Part shown: positions 6,139-13,543 of the stretch, one piece after another
Position numbering within the stretch: the stretch's first letter is position 1
How the letters are laid out: each line of letters starts with the position of its first letter
Source of the DNA: Treponema sp. UBA3662
GTDB lineage: Bacteria > Spirochaetota > Spirochaetia > Treponematales > Treponemataceae
Reading direction: 5' to 3'
DNA: 18,777 bases
NCBI GenBank assembly: GCA_002373205.1
Contig: DFJV01000021.1
Location: 1 to 18,777, forward strand
Notes under the pieces: generated by a model
What the model was told of the DNA's origin: nothing
Database searches by the model: none
The model's input: only the letters and a program-made list of their open reading frames with translations
Translations under genes and position numbers: made by a program

Positions 6139-8670
6139 ATGAGAAAAGTATTAACTGTAATTCTTGCATTATTTCCTGCGGTACTCTTTGGTGCCGATCT
6201 AAAAATTTCTGTAATCGACAAAGACCTTGATTTCCCGCTTGAGGGTGCAAAAATCACTTTGGAGCAGAATCACAAGAATGTGACTTTTGCGGACGAGAAT
6301 GGAAATGCCCTTCTTTCTCTTCCTGATTCAATTTCATCTGGTACACTAAGGGTAAGCTTACCCGGTTACAAGGATGTTCTTAAGAAGTTTTCAAAGGGTG
6401 ATGAGCGCATCGTAATTACAATGAGCCTTTCTGATGTAATTGAAGGAAAAGAGCTTGTTGTAAAGCGCTCAGTTCCGGAGAAGACAGAGGAAAAAGTTGG
6501 CGTTGCAAAAGTTATCACAAAAGAACAGATGCACACTACTGCAAACATTGGCCTTGTGGAAGACTGCATGGCTTCTGTTAGGACTTTGCCCGGCGTTTCA
6601 TTTAGCGGTGCCTGGGGTACGGAACCTTCGATCCGCGGTGGTGCCCCAAGGGAAGCGGCCTGTCTTTTGGACGGAATGTATACAATCTATCCCTGGCACT
6701 GGGGCGGCGGAGTTTCCATTTTTAACCCGTCCATGGTTGATTCAATCAAGCTTTCAAACGGAGTGTTTTCTTCTCGCTACGGACGTGCAAGTGCTGGTCT
6801 TCTTGAGGCAAGCACTGTAAAGCCTGACTACGAAAACTTCCATGTGGACGCTGGCATTTCAACAACATGTGCAGATGCCTTTGCCCAGATTCCTTTTGGA
6901 AAGGACCTGGGAGGAATGCTTGTTGGCGCACACATTAGCTTTCTTGATCCTGTTGTTTGGGGATTCAAAAAGGCGGGGGTAGACAGCCTTGATTACATTG
7001 AGCGTGCTCCCTACATCCGCGACTTTTTCCTTAAGACAGACCTGCATCCAACACCGGAGCTTTCCTTTTCTATTATAGGATTCTTTGGAAGCGACGGTCT
7101 TGAGATTGACCAGACGGAAGAAGAGGATGGGCTTACTACCCATGCAATAATGGACTATGACATCTACCAGGCCTTGGGTGGAGTGAACGTAAAATACCTT
7201 GCTACGGACAAGTTGCTTTTCCGCGGAAACCTTTGCTACAACGGTATGTTTGAAAATATGGAAGCAGATGTTACCGAAAACGGAAGCATAAAATACAATG
7301 ACGACTTTGTTTCTAGGTACGGTTCAGTATTTCCTGGCGTTACGGCTGGTGGCAGCTACGAGATTGCAAACTTTAGGACAAACATGAATGAAAAGATAGA
7401 GAATCATCTTGTTTCCGGAAGGCTTGAATCAGAGATAGAACTTAACGAGCGCAACCATATTTGTGCAGGTATAGAGGAAACTTTTTCTACCGCAAAGACT
7501 ACCGAAAAGCAGAACGGCTGGACAGACCAGGACATAAACGGAAACTGGCTTTTTAGGCATGTAAATTATGAAGACGTAAGCAAGGGAAACTGTATTCTGG
7601 ACAATGCGGCATTCCTTACCTGGGAATTTGGCGGCGACAATGATCCTGTACAGGCAGAGCTTGGCGTACGCGGAGAATTCATTTCCTTCTGGAACAAAGA
7701 AGATGACTTTAGGGTGAATTTTATTCCGGACATTTGCCCGCGTGCTACGGTAACATTTACCCCTTGGCGCGACCTTGGCAGTTTGGAAAAGGTTTCCTTT
7801 ACGGCAGGTTCTGGCCTCTTTGTTTCCATACCGCGCGAGACAATGCTTCTTTCCAAAGACATGGGTGTTGAGAATTTTGACATGCACACAAACAGGGCAA
7901 TTTTCTCCGTGCTTGGAACAGATATTGATTTTGCAGGCGGCTGGAACTTTAAGCTTGAATCATACTACCGCTACTACCTTTCTAGGATTTATGCCTATGC
8001 CGCAACGGATGCAAGCAGCAACTACCAGGACATAGACATGGTTGCAAAGTCTGACGGAAAGGGGCATGTCTTTGGCGTTGACACAATGATAGAAAAGAAG
8101 GCTGGCGACAAGTGGGACGGATACCTTTCATATTCATTCATTTATTCCCGCTTTAAGAACCCGGCAAATGTAAAAGACGGAGTGTATGCACCGGAGTCAA
8201 TCTACGGTGATCCTCTGGACGAATGGTACTTCCCTGAATACCACCGCTTCCACACGGTAAACCTTGTTTCCAACTGGCACTTTGGAAAGGGCTGGACCTT
8301 TACCGTAAAGGGAACCCTTGCCACTGGCGCTCCAAAAGACAAGAACGGGGATGTAACCTGCTATGCCGCAACCATGGACGACGGAACTGTAGTCCAGCGC
8401 TATACAAGAAGCTCTGTCTACAGCGACACTTTAAGGAACAGCATTTCCTGTCCGGTAGACTTGAGGCTTTCCTACCAGTGGAAGACACACAACGACAAGG
8501 CTTCATGGGAATTCTACTTTGCACTGCAGGACGTGTTCGTAAACCTTTATACGCCAAAGGGAGACAAGTCGTTCAACAAGTATACTGGCGAGATGAGCGA
8601 TGTTGCTGAATCTGCTGACTTTAACATTGGGGTTCCCATTCCTTCTATTGGCTTAAAGTTTAGGTTCTAA
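6139..8670 (+). CDS. TonB-dependent outer-membrane receptor with carboxypeptidase-like N-terminal domain
   Basis: An 843-aa outer-membrane transporter for energy-driven uptake of a scarce ligand; the ligand is not identifiable here. A signal peptide (residues 1-19, MRKVLTVILALFPAVLFGA) is followed by a carboxypeptidase-regulatory-like beta-sandwich (about 20-97), a possible TonB box (KELVVKR, 104-110), the plug (about 117-228, with PSIRGGAPREAACLLDG and SNGVFSSRYGRASAGLLEA), and the beta-barrel ending in GLKFRF with a terminal aromatic residue. The regulatory-like N-terminal domain is the arrangement seen in many Bacteroidota receptors. CGAGG 7 nt before the ATG supports the start. It is followed after 76 bp by exbB and the rest of an energising complex, so this is a self-contained uptake operon. 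The promoter matches that of the neighbouring sigma operon. Confidence 0.92.
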   Translation: MRKVLTVILALFPAVLFGADLKISVIDKDLDFPLEGAKITLEQNHKNVTFADENGNALLSLPDSISSGTLRVSLPGYKDVLKKFSKGDERIVITMSLSDVIEGKELVVKRSVPEKTEEKVGVAKVITKEQMHTTANIGLVEDCMASVRTLPGVSFSGAWGTEPSIRGGAPREAACLLDGMYTIYPWHWGGGVSIFNPSMVDSIKLSNGVFSSRYGRASAGLLEASTVKPDYENFHVDAGISTTCADAFAQIPFGKDLGGMLVGAHISFLDPVVWGFKKAGVDSLDYIERAPYIRDFFLKTDLHPTPELSFSIIGFFGSDGLEIDQTEEEDGLTTHAIMDYDIYQALGGVNVKYLATDKLLFRGNLCYNGMFENMEADVTENGSIKYNDDFVSRYGSVFPGVTAGGSYEIANFRTNMNEKIENHLVSGRLESEIELNERNHICAGIEETFSTAKTTEKQNGWTDQDINGNWLFRHVNYEDVSKGNCILDNAAFLTWEFGGDNDPVQAELGVRGEFISFWNKEDDFRVNFIPDICPRATVTFTPWRDLGSLEKVSFTAGSGLFVSIPRETMLLSKDMGVENFDMHTNRAIFSVLGTDIDFAGGWNFKLESYYRYYLSRIYAYAATDASSNYQDIDMVAKSDGKGHVFGVDTMIEKKAGDKWDGYLSYSFIYSRFKNPANVKDGVYAPESIYGDPLDEWYFPEYHRFHTVNLVSNWHFGKGWTFTVKGTLATGAPKDKNGDVTCYAATMDDGTVVQRYTRSSVYSDTLRNSISCPVDLRLSYQWKTHNDKASWEFYFALQDVFVNLYTPKGDKSFNKYTGEMSDVAESADFNIGVPIPSIGLKFRF

Positions 8671-8686
8671 AAAAAGAATAAAAAAA

Positions 8687-8717
8687 GTGACACTTCGGTT
8701 AAGCCGGGGTGTCATAT
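8687..8717 (+). promoter_or_regulatory. Hairpin or candidate ECF promoter P3 between receptor gene and exbB
   Basis: GTGACA (8687-8692), 17-nt spacer, TGTCATAT (8710-8717) resembles P1 and P2 with identical spacing. The same bases also form a strong stem: TGACACTTCGG pairs with CCGGGGTGTCA around loop TTAAG, with two G-T pairs. No T-run follows, so it is not a standard + strand terminator. It may be a promoter, an operator, or an mRNA-processing hairpin that sets receptor and ExbB levels apart. Confidence 0.45.
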
Positions 8718-8746
8718 AAGTAAGGGTGAGTTACAGGAGAAAAGTT

Positions 8747-9427
8747 ATGGAAAAAGGTTTTAGTTTAATCGAATTGTTCAAGCTTGGAGGACCGTTCATG
8801 TGGGGGCTTCTTGCTTTTTCTGTTGCAACGGTCGCAATCGTAATAGAACGCTGCATTTACCTTGTTTGGCACGACTGCCGTGTTGCACCTTTGCGTGACA
8901 GGGTAAAGGCCTATCTTTCACAGGGCAAGATTGAAGAAGCAGAGAACTTTCTTATGGGCTGCAAGAGAAGGCAGACAATCGCTTCTGTTCTTTTGGCTCT
9001 TCTTCAGAATGCAAAGTATGGAGAAAGCAGAATGGAACGCGCTGCAGAAGCAGAGGCACAGGAACGTCTCCGCAGGATGGAAAACGGCTTTAACTATCTT
9101 ACGGCACTTTCATCACTTGCACCGCTTACAGGATTTTTGGGAACTGTTTCCGGCATGATTGGGGCTTTCCAGTCAATCGCAGTTGCAACGGACGTAAACG
9201 CACAGCTTGTTGCGGGTGGAATCTACGAGGCACTTATTACGACTGTTTTTGGTCTTATTATAGCAATCGTAGCCCTTATAGCCTACAACCTTCTGATTCA
9301 GAGAGTAGACACTTTTGCTGCTGAAACATCCAAGGCCATCAACGACCTTGTGCCAGACTTAATGGACATGGAAAGTGGTTTGATTCCAATCGAGGCGGAA
9401 GATGATAAAAAGACTTACTCGGCGTAA
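8747..9427 (+). CDS. exbB: ExbB/TolQ/MotA-family proton channel protein
   Basis: A 226-aa inner-membrane protein that forms the pentameric core of the proton-driven motor energising TonB. Three membrane segments are visible: about 16-40, 118-142 (LSSLAPLTGFLGTVSGMIGA, the family signature with its conserved Thr, Gly and Pro residues) and 160-184. A cytoplasmic loop of about 75 residues lies between segments 1 and 2, as in ExbB. AGGAG at 8735-8739 sets the ATG at 8747; an in-frame GTG at 8726 lies before this site and is unlikely. The 3' end overlaps the following exbD by 26 bp, so the two are translationally linked. Its place next to a receptor, exbD and tonB favours ExbB over TolQ or MotA. 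Confidence 0.92.
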   Translation: MEKGFSLIELFKLGGPFMWGLLAFSVATVAIVIERCIYLVWHDCRVAPLRDRVKAYLSQGKIEEAENFLMGCKRRQTIASVLLALLQNAKYGESRMERAAEAEAQERLRRMENGFNYLTALSSLAPLTGFLGTVSGMIGAFQSIAVATDVNAQLVAGGIYEALITTVFGLIIAIVALIAYNLLIQRVDTFAAETSKAINDLVPDLMDMESGLIPIEAEDDKKTYSA

Positions 9428-9800
9428 TCTTGAAGATGCGGGAAGTTCCGGTTCGCTCAACGACCTTTCCTTCCTGCTGATAATATTCTTCATCGTTATT
9501 GCGGGATTCAACGTTAACAAGGGATTTTTGCTGAACCTGCCGTCCAAAGAAAAGCCCATCGTTGTGAACACGGAAGACATCCTAAAGTGCTCGCTTACTG
9601 CGGACGGAAGAATCTTTATGGAGGGGAACGAGACTCCCCTGACAGAGCTTTCTAGCCTGGTGGACGCAAAGCTAAAGACTTGGCCAAACCTTACCTTCCT
9701 GCTTACGATAGACAGCGAATGTCCCTATCAGAACGTGGTAAACGTAATTTCTACGATAAGAAAGCTTAAGGTTGAGAATTTTTCGTTCAGAATGGAGTAG
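9402..9800 (+). CDS. exbD: ExbD-family protein, first copy
   Basis: A 132-aa biopolymer transport protein: short cytoplasmic N-terminus, one membrane helix (about 22-40, LSFLLIIFFIVIAGF) and a periplasmic domain. Asp21 in SLNDLSFLL matches the conserved membrane Asp that carries protons in ExbD. The periplasmic part ends in the usual pattern, a strand followed by PYQNVVNVISTIRKLKVENFSF. GAGG at 9392-9395 is 6 nt from the ATG. It overlaps exbB by 26 bp and is followed after 3 bp by a second, clearly different ExbD. The two probably form a mixed dimer inside the ExbB pore. Confidence 0.9.
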   Translation: MIKRLTRRNLEDAGSSGSLNDLSFLLIIFFIVIAGFNVNKGFLLNLPSKEKPIVVNTEDILKCSLTADGRIFMEGNETPLTELSSLVDAKLKTWPNLTFLLTIDSECPYQNVVNVISTIRKLKVENFSFRME

Positions 9801-9803
9801 GCT

Positions 9804-10205
9804 ATGGTCAACATAAAAAAGAAAAGACGGAATCCTTCTATAACAACATCATCCATGTCAGACATAGGATTCTTGCTCCTTATTTTCATAATGCTGATTT
9901 CTCTGATGAACCAGCGCTACGAGGAAAAGATAAACTATTCGGAAAGCACAGCCTTGGAGCGCACACAGGCAGACTCAAACTTTGAGATTTGGATTCAAAA
10001 GAACGGAGTTATTTCTGCGGAAGGCAAGGACCTTGATTCTGTTGGTCTTGAAAGGGCTGTGGTAAGTGCAATTGCCGCAAACCCCAATGTTAGGATTCAC
10101 GTAATTGCGGACAGGGACACTCCCTACAAATACGTTAATTCGGTAGTCGGCGTCCTGCAATCTCTCCAGCACCGGGTTGTTAGTTTTGTTGTGAAGGAAG
10201 GTTAG
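9804..10205 (+). CDS. exbD: ExbD-family protein, second copy
   Basis: A 133-aa second ExbD: basic N-terminus (KKKRR), Asp20 in SSMSDIGFLL at the start of the single membrane helix (about 21-36), then a periplasmic domain with IRIHVIADRDTPYKYV-like strand and helix (RIHVIADRDTPYKYVNSVVGVLQ). The Asp is followed by I-G-F-L-L as in most ExbD proteins, so this copy is the more typical of the two. GGAG at 9794-9797 lies in the end of the previous gene, with 6 nt to the ATG. TonB follows after 5 bp. Paired unequal exbD genes occur in several Gram-negative groups. Confidence 0.9.
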   Translation: MVNIKKKRRNPSITTSSMSDIGFLLLIFIMLISLMNQRYEEKINYSESTALERTQADSNFEIWIQKNGVISAEGKDLDSVGLERAVVSAIAANPNVRIHVIADRDTPYKYVNSVVGVLQSLQHRVVSFVVKEG

Positions 10206-10210
10206 TTTTT

Positions 10211-10831
10211 ATGAGCATGGAAAAGATTTCATTTTTATCTCGCTTCGCGCGTCCCTTCCTTTTTATCTTTGTGCTTTTGCTTCACGTAGCGGCGATTTAT
10301 GTCTTCAATTTCCAGAATAAAGAGGAAGCTGTTGAGACCGTTGATTTTAGGGAAGCGGAAGTGTTCAAGCTTGTGGATGTTCAGGAGTACGAAAAGCCTG
10401 CTCCCCAGCCGGTAGAGGTAAAGAAAGAAGTGGTTAAGGTTTCTAACCAGCCCAAGGCTTCTGAAAAGATTGTGGAGACAAAGGAAAAGGTTCAGGTTGA
10501 AGATACAAGCGGCAGTAAGGATGATTCTGATGAATTCCTTCCCCAGCACAAAATATCTTCCGTTCCTGTCATTCCAAGCAAACAGGTTCTTTCTAGAATC
10601 GTCTATCCTCCAATGGCCCTTAAGCAGGGTATAGAGGCGGTTGTTTACCTGGAGCTTTTTATAGACGCAAAGGGTTCAATACGAAAGATTAAGGTGCTTA
10701 AGGATCCTGGGCATGGCTTTGCAGAGGCTGCTGTGGCTGCTTTGAAGGGCATATCCTGTGTTCCTGCAAGCGCCAACGGAAAGTCTTGTGCAGTACGGTA
10801 CCGCTACCCGGTAAAATTCACATTGAACTAG
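10211..10831 (+). CDS. tonB: TonB energy-transducing protein
   Basis: A 206-aa inner-membrane protein that spans the periplasm and passes energy from ExbB/ExbD to the receptor. It has one N-terminal membrane helix (about 13-33) holding His25, at the place of the essential membrane His of E. coli TonB; a Pro/Lys/Glu/Val-rich periplasmic stretch (about 52-118, EKPAPQPVEVKKEVVKV); and a TonB C-terminal domain (about 125-206) with VYPPMALKQGIEAVVYLELFID and a closing YRYPVKFTLN strand. AAGGAAGG at 10194-10201 is 9 nt from the ATG at 10211; a second ATG two codons on is possible. The last codons overlap the -35 of the next promoter. Last gene of the uptake operon. Confidence 0.92.
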   Translation: MSMEKISFLSRFARPFLFIFVLLLHVAAIYVFNFQNKEEAVETVDFREAEVFKLVDVQEYEKPAPQPVEVKKEVVKVSNQPKASEKIVETKEKVQVEDTSGSKDDSDEFLPQHKISSVPVIPSKQVLSRIVYPPMALKQGIEAVVYLELFIDAKGSIRKIKVLKDPGHGFAEAAVAALKGISCVPASANGKSCAVRYRYPVKFTLN

Positions 10832-10857
10832 AATACTTTTTCTGCTAGATTCTAGGT
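10823..10857 (+). promoter_or_regulatory. Sigma-70 promoter giving a probable leaderless transcript
   Basis: TTGAAC (10823-10828), 17-nt spacer, TAGATT (10846-10851) with an extended -10 TGC. The -10 ends 6 nt before the ATG at 10858 and no Shine-Dalgarno sequence is present. The -35 lies inside the end of tonB. This gives the MATE gene its own transcript although it directly follows the TonB operon. Confidence 0.6.
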
Positions 10858-12252
10858 ATGCAGTTCATTTCAAAAAAAACGCAGGCTTTTGCATCGGTTG
10901 ACTTTTACGCTAAGGCGCTCAAGATTGCTGTTCCTGTAATGGCCCAGCTTCTAATCCAGAACCTGGTTTCTCTTATAGACAACTTTATGGTTTCTGGATT
11001 GGGGGATGTAAAGATGTCTGGCGTTAACATAACCGGCCAGATTATCTTCCTCTTCATGGTTTTTTCCAACACGATTTGCATGGCTGGCGGAATTTTTATG
11101 ACCCAGTATTCCGGGGCTAAGGACGAGGAGGGAATGAGGCAGACCTTCTGCTTTAAGCTCTGGGCAAGCGTCTTTGTGCTTGCGGTTTATTCTGTATGCT
11201 GCTTCTGCTTTCCAAGAAGAGTTCTGAGCTTTATGGTAAGGGGAAATTCCCAGGCTGAGCTTATTCTTGACGAAGGCGTAAAATACATGAGGCTTATGGG
11301 CTTTATGGGAATTCCCTGGCTTATCTCCACGATGATTTCTTCTTCTTTGCGGGAGATAGGGGAAGTCCGCGTTCCTCTTGTCATCTCTGTAATTGCAACT
11401 CTCATAAACACATTCTTTAACTGGCTTCTTATTTACGGCTCGCTTGGATTCCCCAGACTGGAGGTTAGGGGAGCTGCAATAGCAACTGTCATTGCCCGCG
11501 TGGTGGAAATGCTGGTCTTTGTTTTTTACATGATAAGAAAGAGGCCTCCCTTTGTAATAAAGTTCCTTGATTTGTTCCGTGTGAACCTGGGGCTTTTCCG
11601 CAAAATCTTTAGCAAGGCAAGGATGATAATGACGTCGGAAATGGTCTGGGCCTTGGCAGAGACAATAACAACTGCCCTCTACAACAAAAGGGGTGGAGCT
11701 GATGTTGTTTCCGGAATGTCGTCCAGCTTTGCGATTGCAAACCTATTCTTTGTTGCCTTTAGCGGAATCTGTACGGCTACGGGCGTACTCATAGGAAAAG
11801 ACCTTGGTTCAGGTGAACTTGAAAAAGCAAGGGAAGAAAAGGTTTGGCTTTTGAACGGAGCCATAATCTTTGGCATTTTCTTTACACTTGTGGGCTTGGT
11901 GTGCACGCTTCTTGTTCCTGTTGTATTTTCCAAGCTAAGTGCCTCTTCCCAGTCAATCTGTTCAAGTATGGTTCTTGTTATGGCAATCTACATGCCGCTG
12001 TGGGTATACATAAACGGACAGTTTGCGGTTAGCCGTGCAGGTGGCGACACTATGATGGGAATGCTTGTTGACGGAATAGGGAACATCTTTATTGTAGTGC
12101 CGGGAATTTTCTTTATGGCAAACTATACTTCCATTGGGCCTGTAATGATGTACGCAATAATAAAGTCTGTTGAAATTCCCAAAATAGCGATTGCTCATTT
12201 CTGGCTTAAAAAAGAAAAGTGGCTCGTGAACCTGGCAGAAAAGAAGGTTTAG
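10858..12252 (+). CDS. MATE family efflux transporter, first copy
   Basis: A 464-aa inner-membrane antiporter of the MATE family, which exports drugs or metabolites in exchange for Na+ or H+. About 12 hydrophobic segments in two six-helix halves are visible. Family marks are the N-terminal AVPVMAQLLIQNLVSLIDNF block, the VRGAAIATVIARVVEM segment before helix 6, and the matching blocks in the second half. Length is normal. Substrate cannot be predicted. The start has no Shine-Dalgarno sequence but has a promoter placed for a leaderless message. A 32-bp gap separates it from the next transporter, so these two are probably co-transcribed. It is a different sequence from the second MATE gene at 15330, not a recent duplicate. 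Confidence 0.92.
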   Translation: MQFISKKTQAFASVDFYAKALKIAVPVMAQLLIQNLVSLIDNFMVSGLGDVKMSGVNITGQIIFLFMVFSNTICMAGGIFMTQYSGAKDEEGMRQTFCFKLWASVFVLAVYSVCCFCFPRRVLSFMVRGNSQAELILDEGVKYMRLMGFMGIPWLISTMISSSLREIGEVRVPLVISVIATLINTFFNWLLIYGSLGFPRLEVRGAAIATVIARVVEMLVFVFYMIRKRPPFVIKFLDLFRVNLGLFRKIFSKARMIMTSEMVWALAETITTALYNKRGGADVVSGMSSSFAIANLFFVAFSGICTATGVLIGKDLGSGELEKAREEKVWLLNGAIIFGIFFTLVGLVCTLLVPVVFSKLSASSQSICSSMVLVMAIYMPLWVYINGQFAVSRAGGDTMMGMLVDGIGNIFIVVPGIFFMANYTSIGPVMMYAIIKSVEIPKIAIAHFWLKKEKWLVNLAEKKV

Positions 12253-12284
12253 CTTAGCCTTTGTTTTGAATGATGGAGTGGTGA

Positions 12285-13241
12285 ATGAAAGGGCTTTTGT
12301 TTAGGAGCGTAAAGATTATTGCGGCGGCGGTTCTTGCGATTCTTGTGGCTCAGGCTCTTGGCCTTGACTTTGCAGTGTCTGCTGGAATAGTTGCAATTCT
12401 TTCTGTTCAGCCAACAAAGAAAGAAACTTTGCGGACGGCACTTGCCCGCTTTCTAGCCTTTGCCGTAGCTCTTGCCATTTCCCTTGCGCTCTTCAATCTT
12501 TTGGGTTTTACGCTTCCTGTTTTTTTTATATACCTTGCGATTTTTATTCTGCTTTGCCAGTGGCGGGGCTGGGGTTCTGCCATGGCTATGGATTCAGTTT
12601 TAATTTCGCATTTTATATCATTGGGAAAGACAGGACCTTCTGAACTTTTGAACGAGGTGCTTCTTTTTGTAATTGGTGTGGCTTTTGGAATTTTGGTGAA
12701 CATATTCCTTCACAAAAAAACGGATTATATAGAAGAATTAAAGTCTAAGACTGATGACAAAATTAAGCTTGTCCTTCACCGCATGGCGCAGAGGATTCTT
12801 GATCCCAATCTTTTGGACTATGACGGTTCTTGTTTTGAAAGCCTTGGACAGAGCATCTTTATTGCAAAGAAACAGGCAGAAGAAAATTTTAACAACCAGT
12901 TTTCAAAGAAAGACACCTTTGACAGCCGCTACTTAGCAATGAGGGAAGCTCAGACTAAGGTTCTTCAGGAAATGTTCAAGTGCGCAAAAGAGATTTCTGC
13001 CGTTCCCCACACAGCGCCCCTTCTTGCAGACTTTATGGAAAAAGTTTCCCTTGAATACCACAAGGACAATGACGTGCAGTCCCTTTTAAAAGAACTTTCC
13101 CAAATCCGCGAAAAAATGAAAGGACAGCCTCTTCCCCAAACACGCCCGGAGTTTGAAGACCGCGCAAATCTTTTTTTGCTTATGGAACGCCTCCAGGAAT
13201 TCCTTGAAATAAAAAGCAAATTTGTCTTGAGCGGCAAATGA
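12285..13241 (+). CDS. Aromatic acid exporter family protein (ArAE_1, FUSC-related)
   Basis: A 318-aa membrane protein of the ArAE_1 (formerly DUF939) type, related to the FUSC and fusaric acid/p-hydroxybenzoate efflux families. The N-terminal half (about residues 1-145) holds about five or six membrane segments with the family-typical GLDFAVSAGIVAILSVQPTK and a basic RTALAR stretch. The C-terminal half (about 150-318) is soluble, charged and helical, as in the C-terminal domain of this family. GGAG at 12275-12278 with 6 nt to the ATG supports the start. It lies 32 bp after the MATE gene, which suggests a shared efflux role, but no substrate is known. Followed by T8 at 13243-13250 and a long palindromic repeat. 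Confidence 0.85.
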   Translation: MKGLLFRSVKIIAAAVLAILVAQALGLDFAVSAGIVAILSVQPTKKETLRTALARFLAFAVALAISLALFNLLGFTLPVFFIYLAIFILLCQWRGWGSAMAMDSVLISHFISLGKTGPSELLNEVLLFVIGVAFGILVNIFLHKKTDYIEELKSKTDDKIKLVLHRMAQRILDPNLLDYDGSCFESLGQSIFIAKKQAEENFNNQFSKKDTFDSRYLAMREAQTKVLQEMFKCAKEISAVPHTAPLLADFMEKVSLEYHKDNDVQSLLKELSQIREKMKGQPLPQTRPEFEDRANLFLLMERLQEFLEIKSKFVLSGK

Positions 13242-13249
13242 TTTTTTTT

Positions 13250-13465
13250 CTGTACAAGACAAGCGCAGTTTTTAAAGAATTGCAATGTAAAAAGAAAACG
13301 TGTTAAGAAAGCACTGGAATGGAGGCGGAAAAAGTGGCAAAAAAGCATTTGCGCGGTGCGAGCGAAGCGAGTCAGATACCTTGTATCCGCGTTCGGCTTT
13401 TTTGACGCGTTTTCTGCCGGGAATGGAAGTGCTTTCGTGTTTACATTTGCACTTGCCTTCTACAA
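13250..13465. repeat. Long palindromic intergenic repeat, copy A
   Basis: A roughly 215-bp imperfect palindrome. The arm around GAAAGCACTGGAATGG...GGCAAAAAAGC (13307-13346) is matched in reverse complement by GGCTTTTTTGAC...GGAATGGAAGTGCTTTC (13395-13436). The centre AGATACCTTGTATC (13375-13388) holds the small dyad GATAC/GTATC. The outer right end CACTTGCCTTCTACAA (13450-13465) is the reverse complement of the left end of copy B. Copy A and copy B (15019-15210) are nearly identical over about 125 bp. No transposase is present; it is MITE-like or REP-like. Confidence 0.8.
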
Positions 13466-13483
13466 TTGATTATTCTACCGCTC

Positions 13484-13512
13484 TTTGCAAACATCCAAAT
13501 ATGTTTTATAAT
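13484..13512 (+). promoter_or_regulatory. Sigma-70 promoter of the NSS transporter gene
   Basis: TTTGCA (13484-13489) or TTGCAA (13485-13490), spacer 17 or 16 nt, and a perfect TATAAT (13507-13512). The ATG at 13544 has GAGGA at 13534-13538 before it. Confidence 0.7.
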
Positions 13513-13543
13513 GGAACCTTAAAAACATTATGCGAGGAATCTT

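Noticed and set aside
8726..8746. GTG start at 8726 for exbB
   Set aside because: It lies before the AGGAG at 8735-8739 that properly serves the ATG at 8747.
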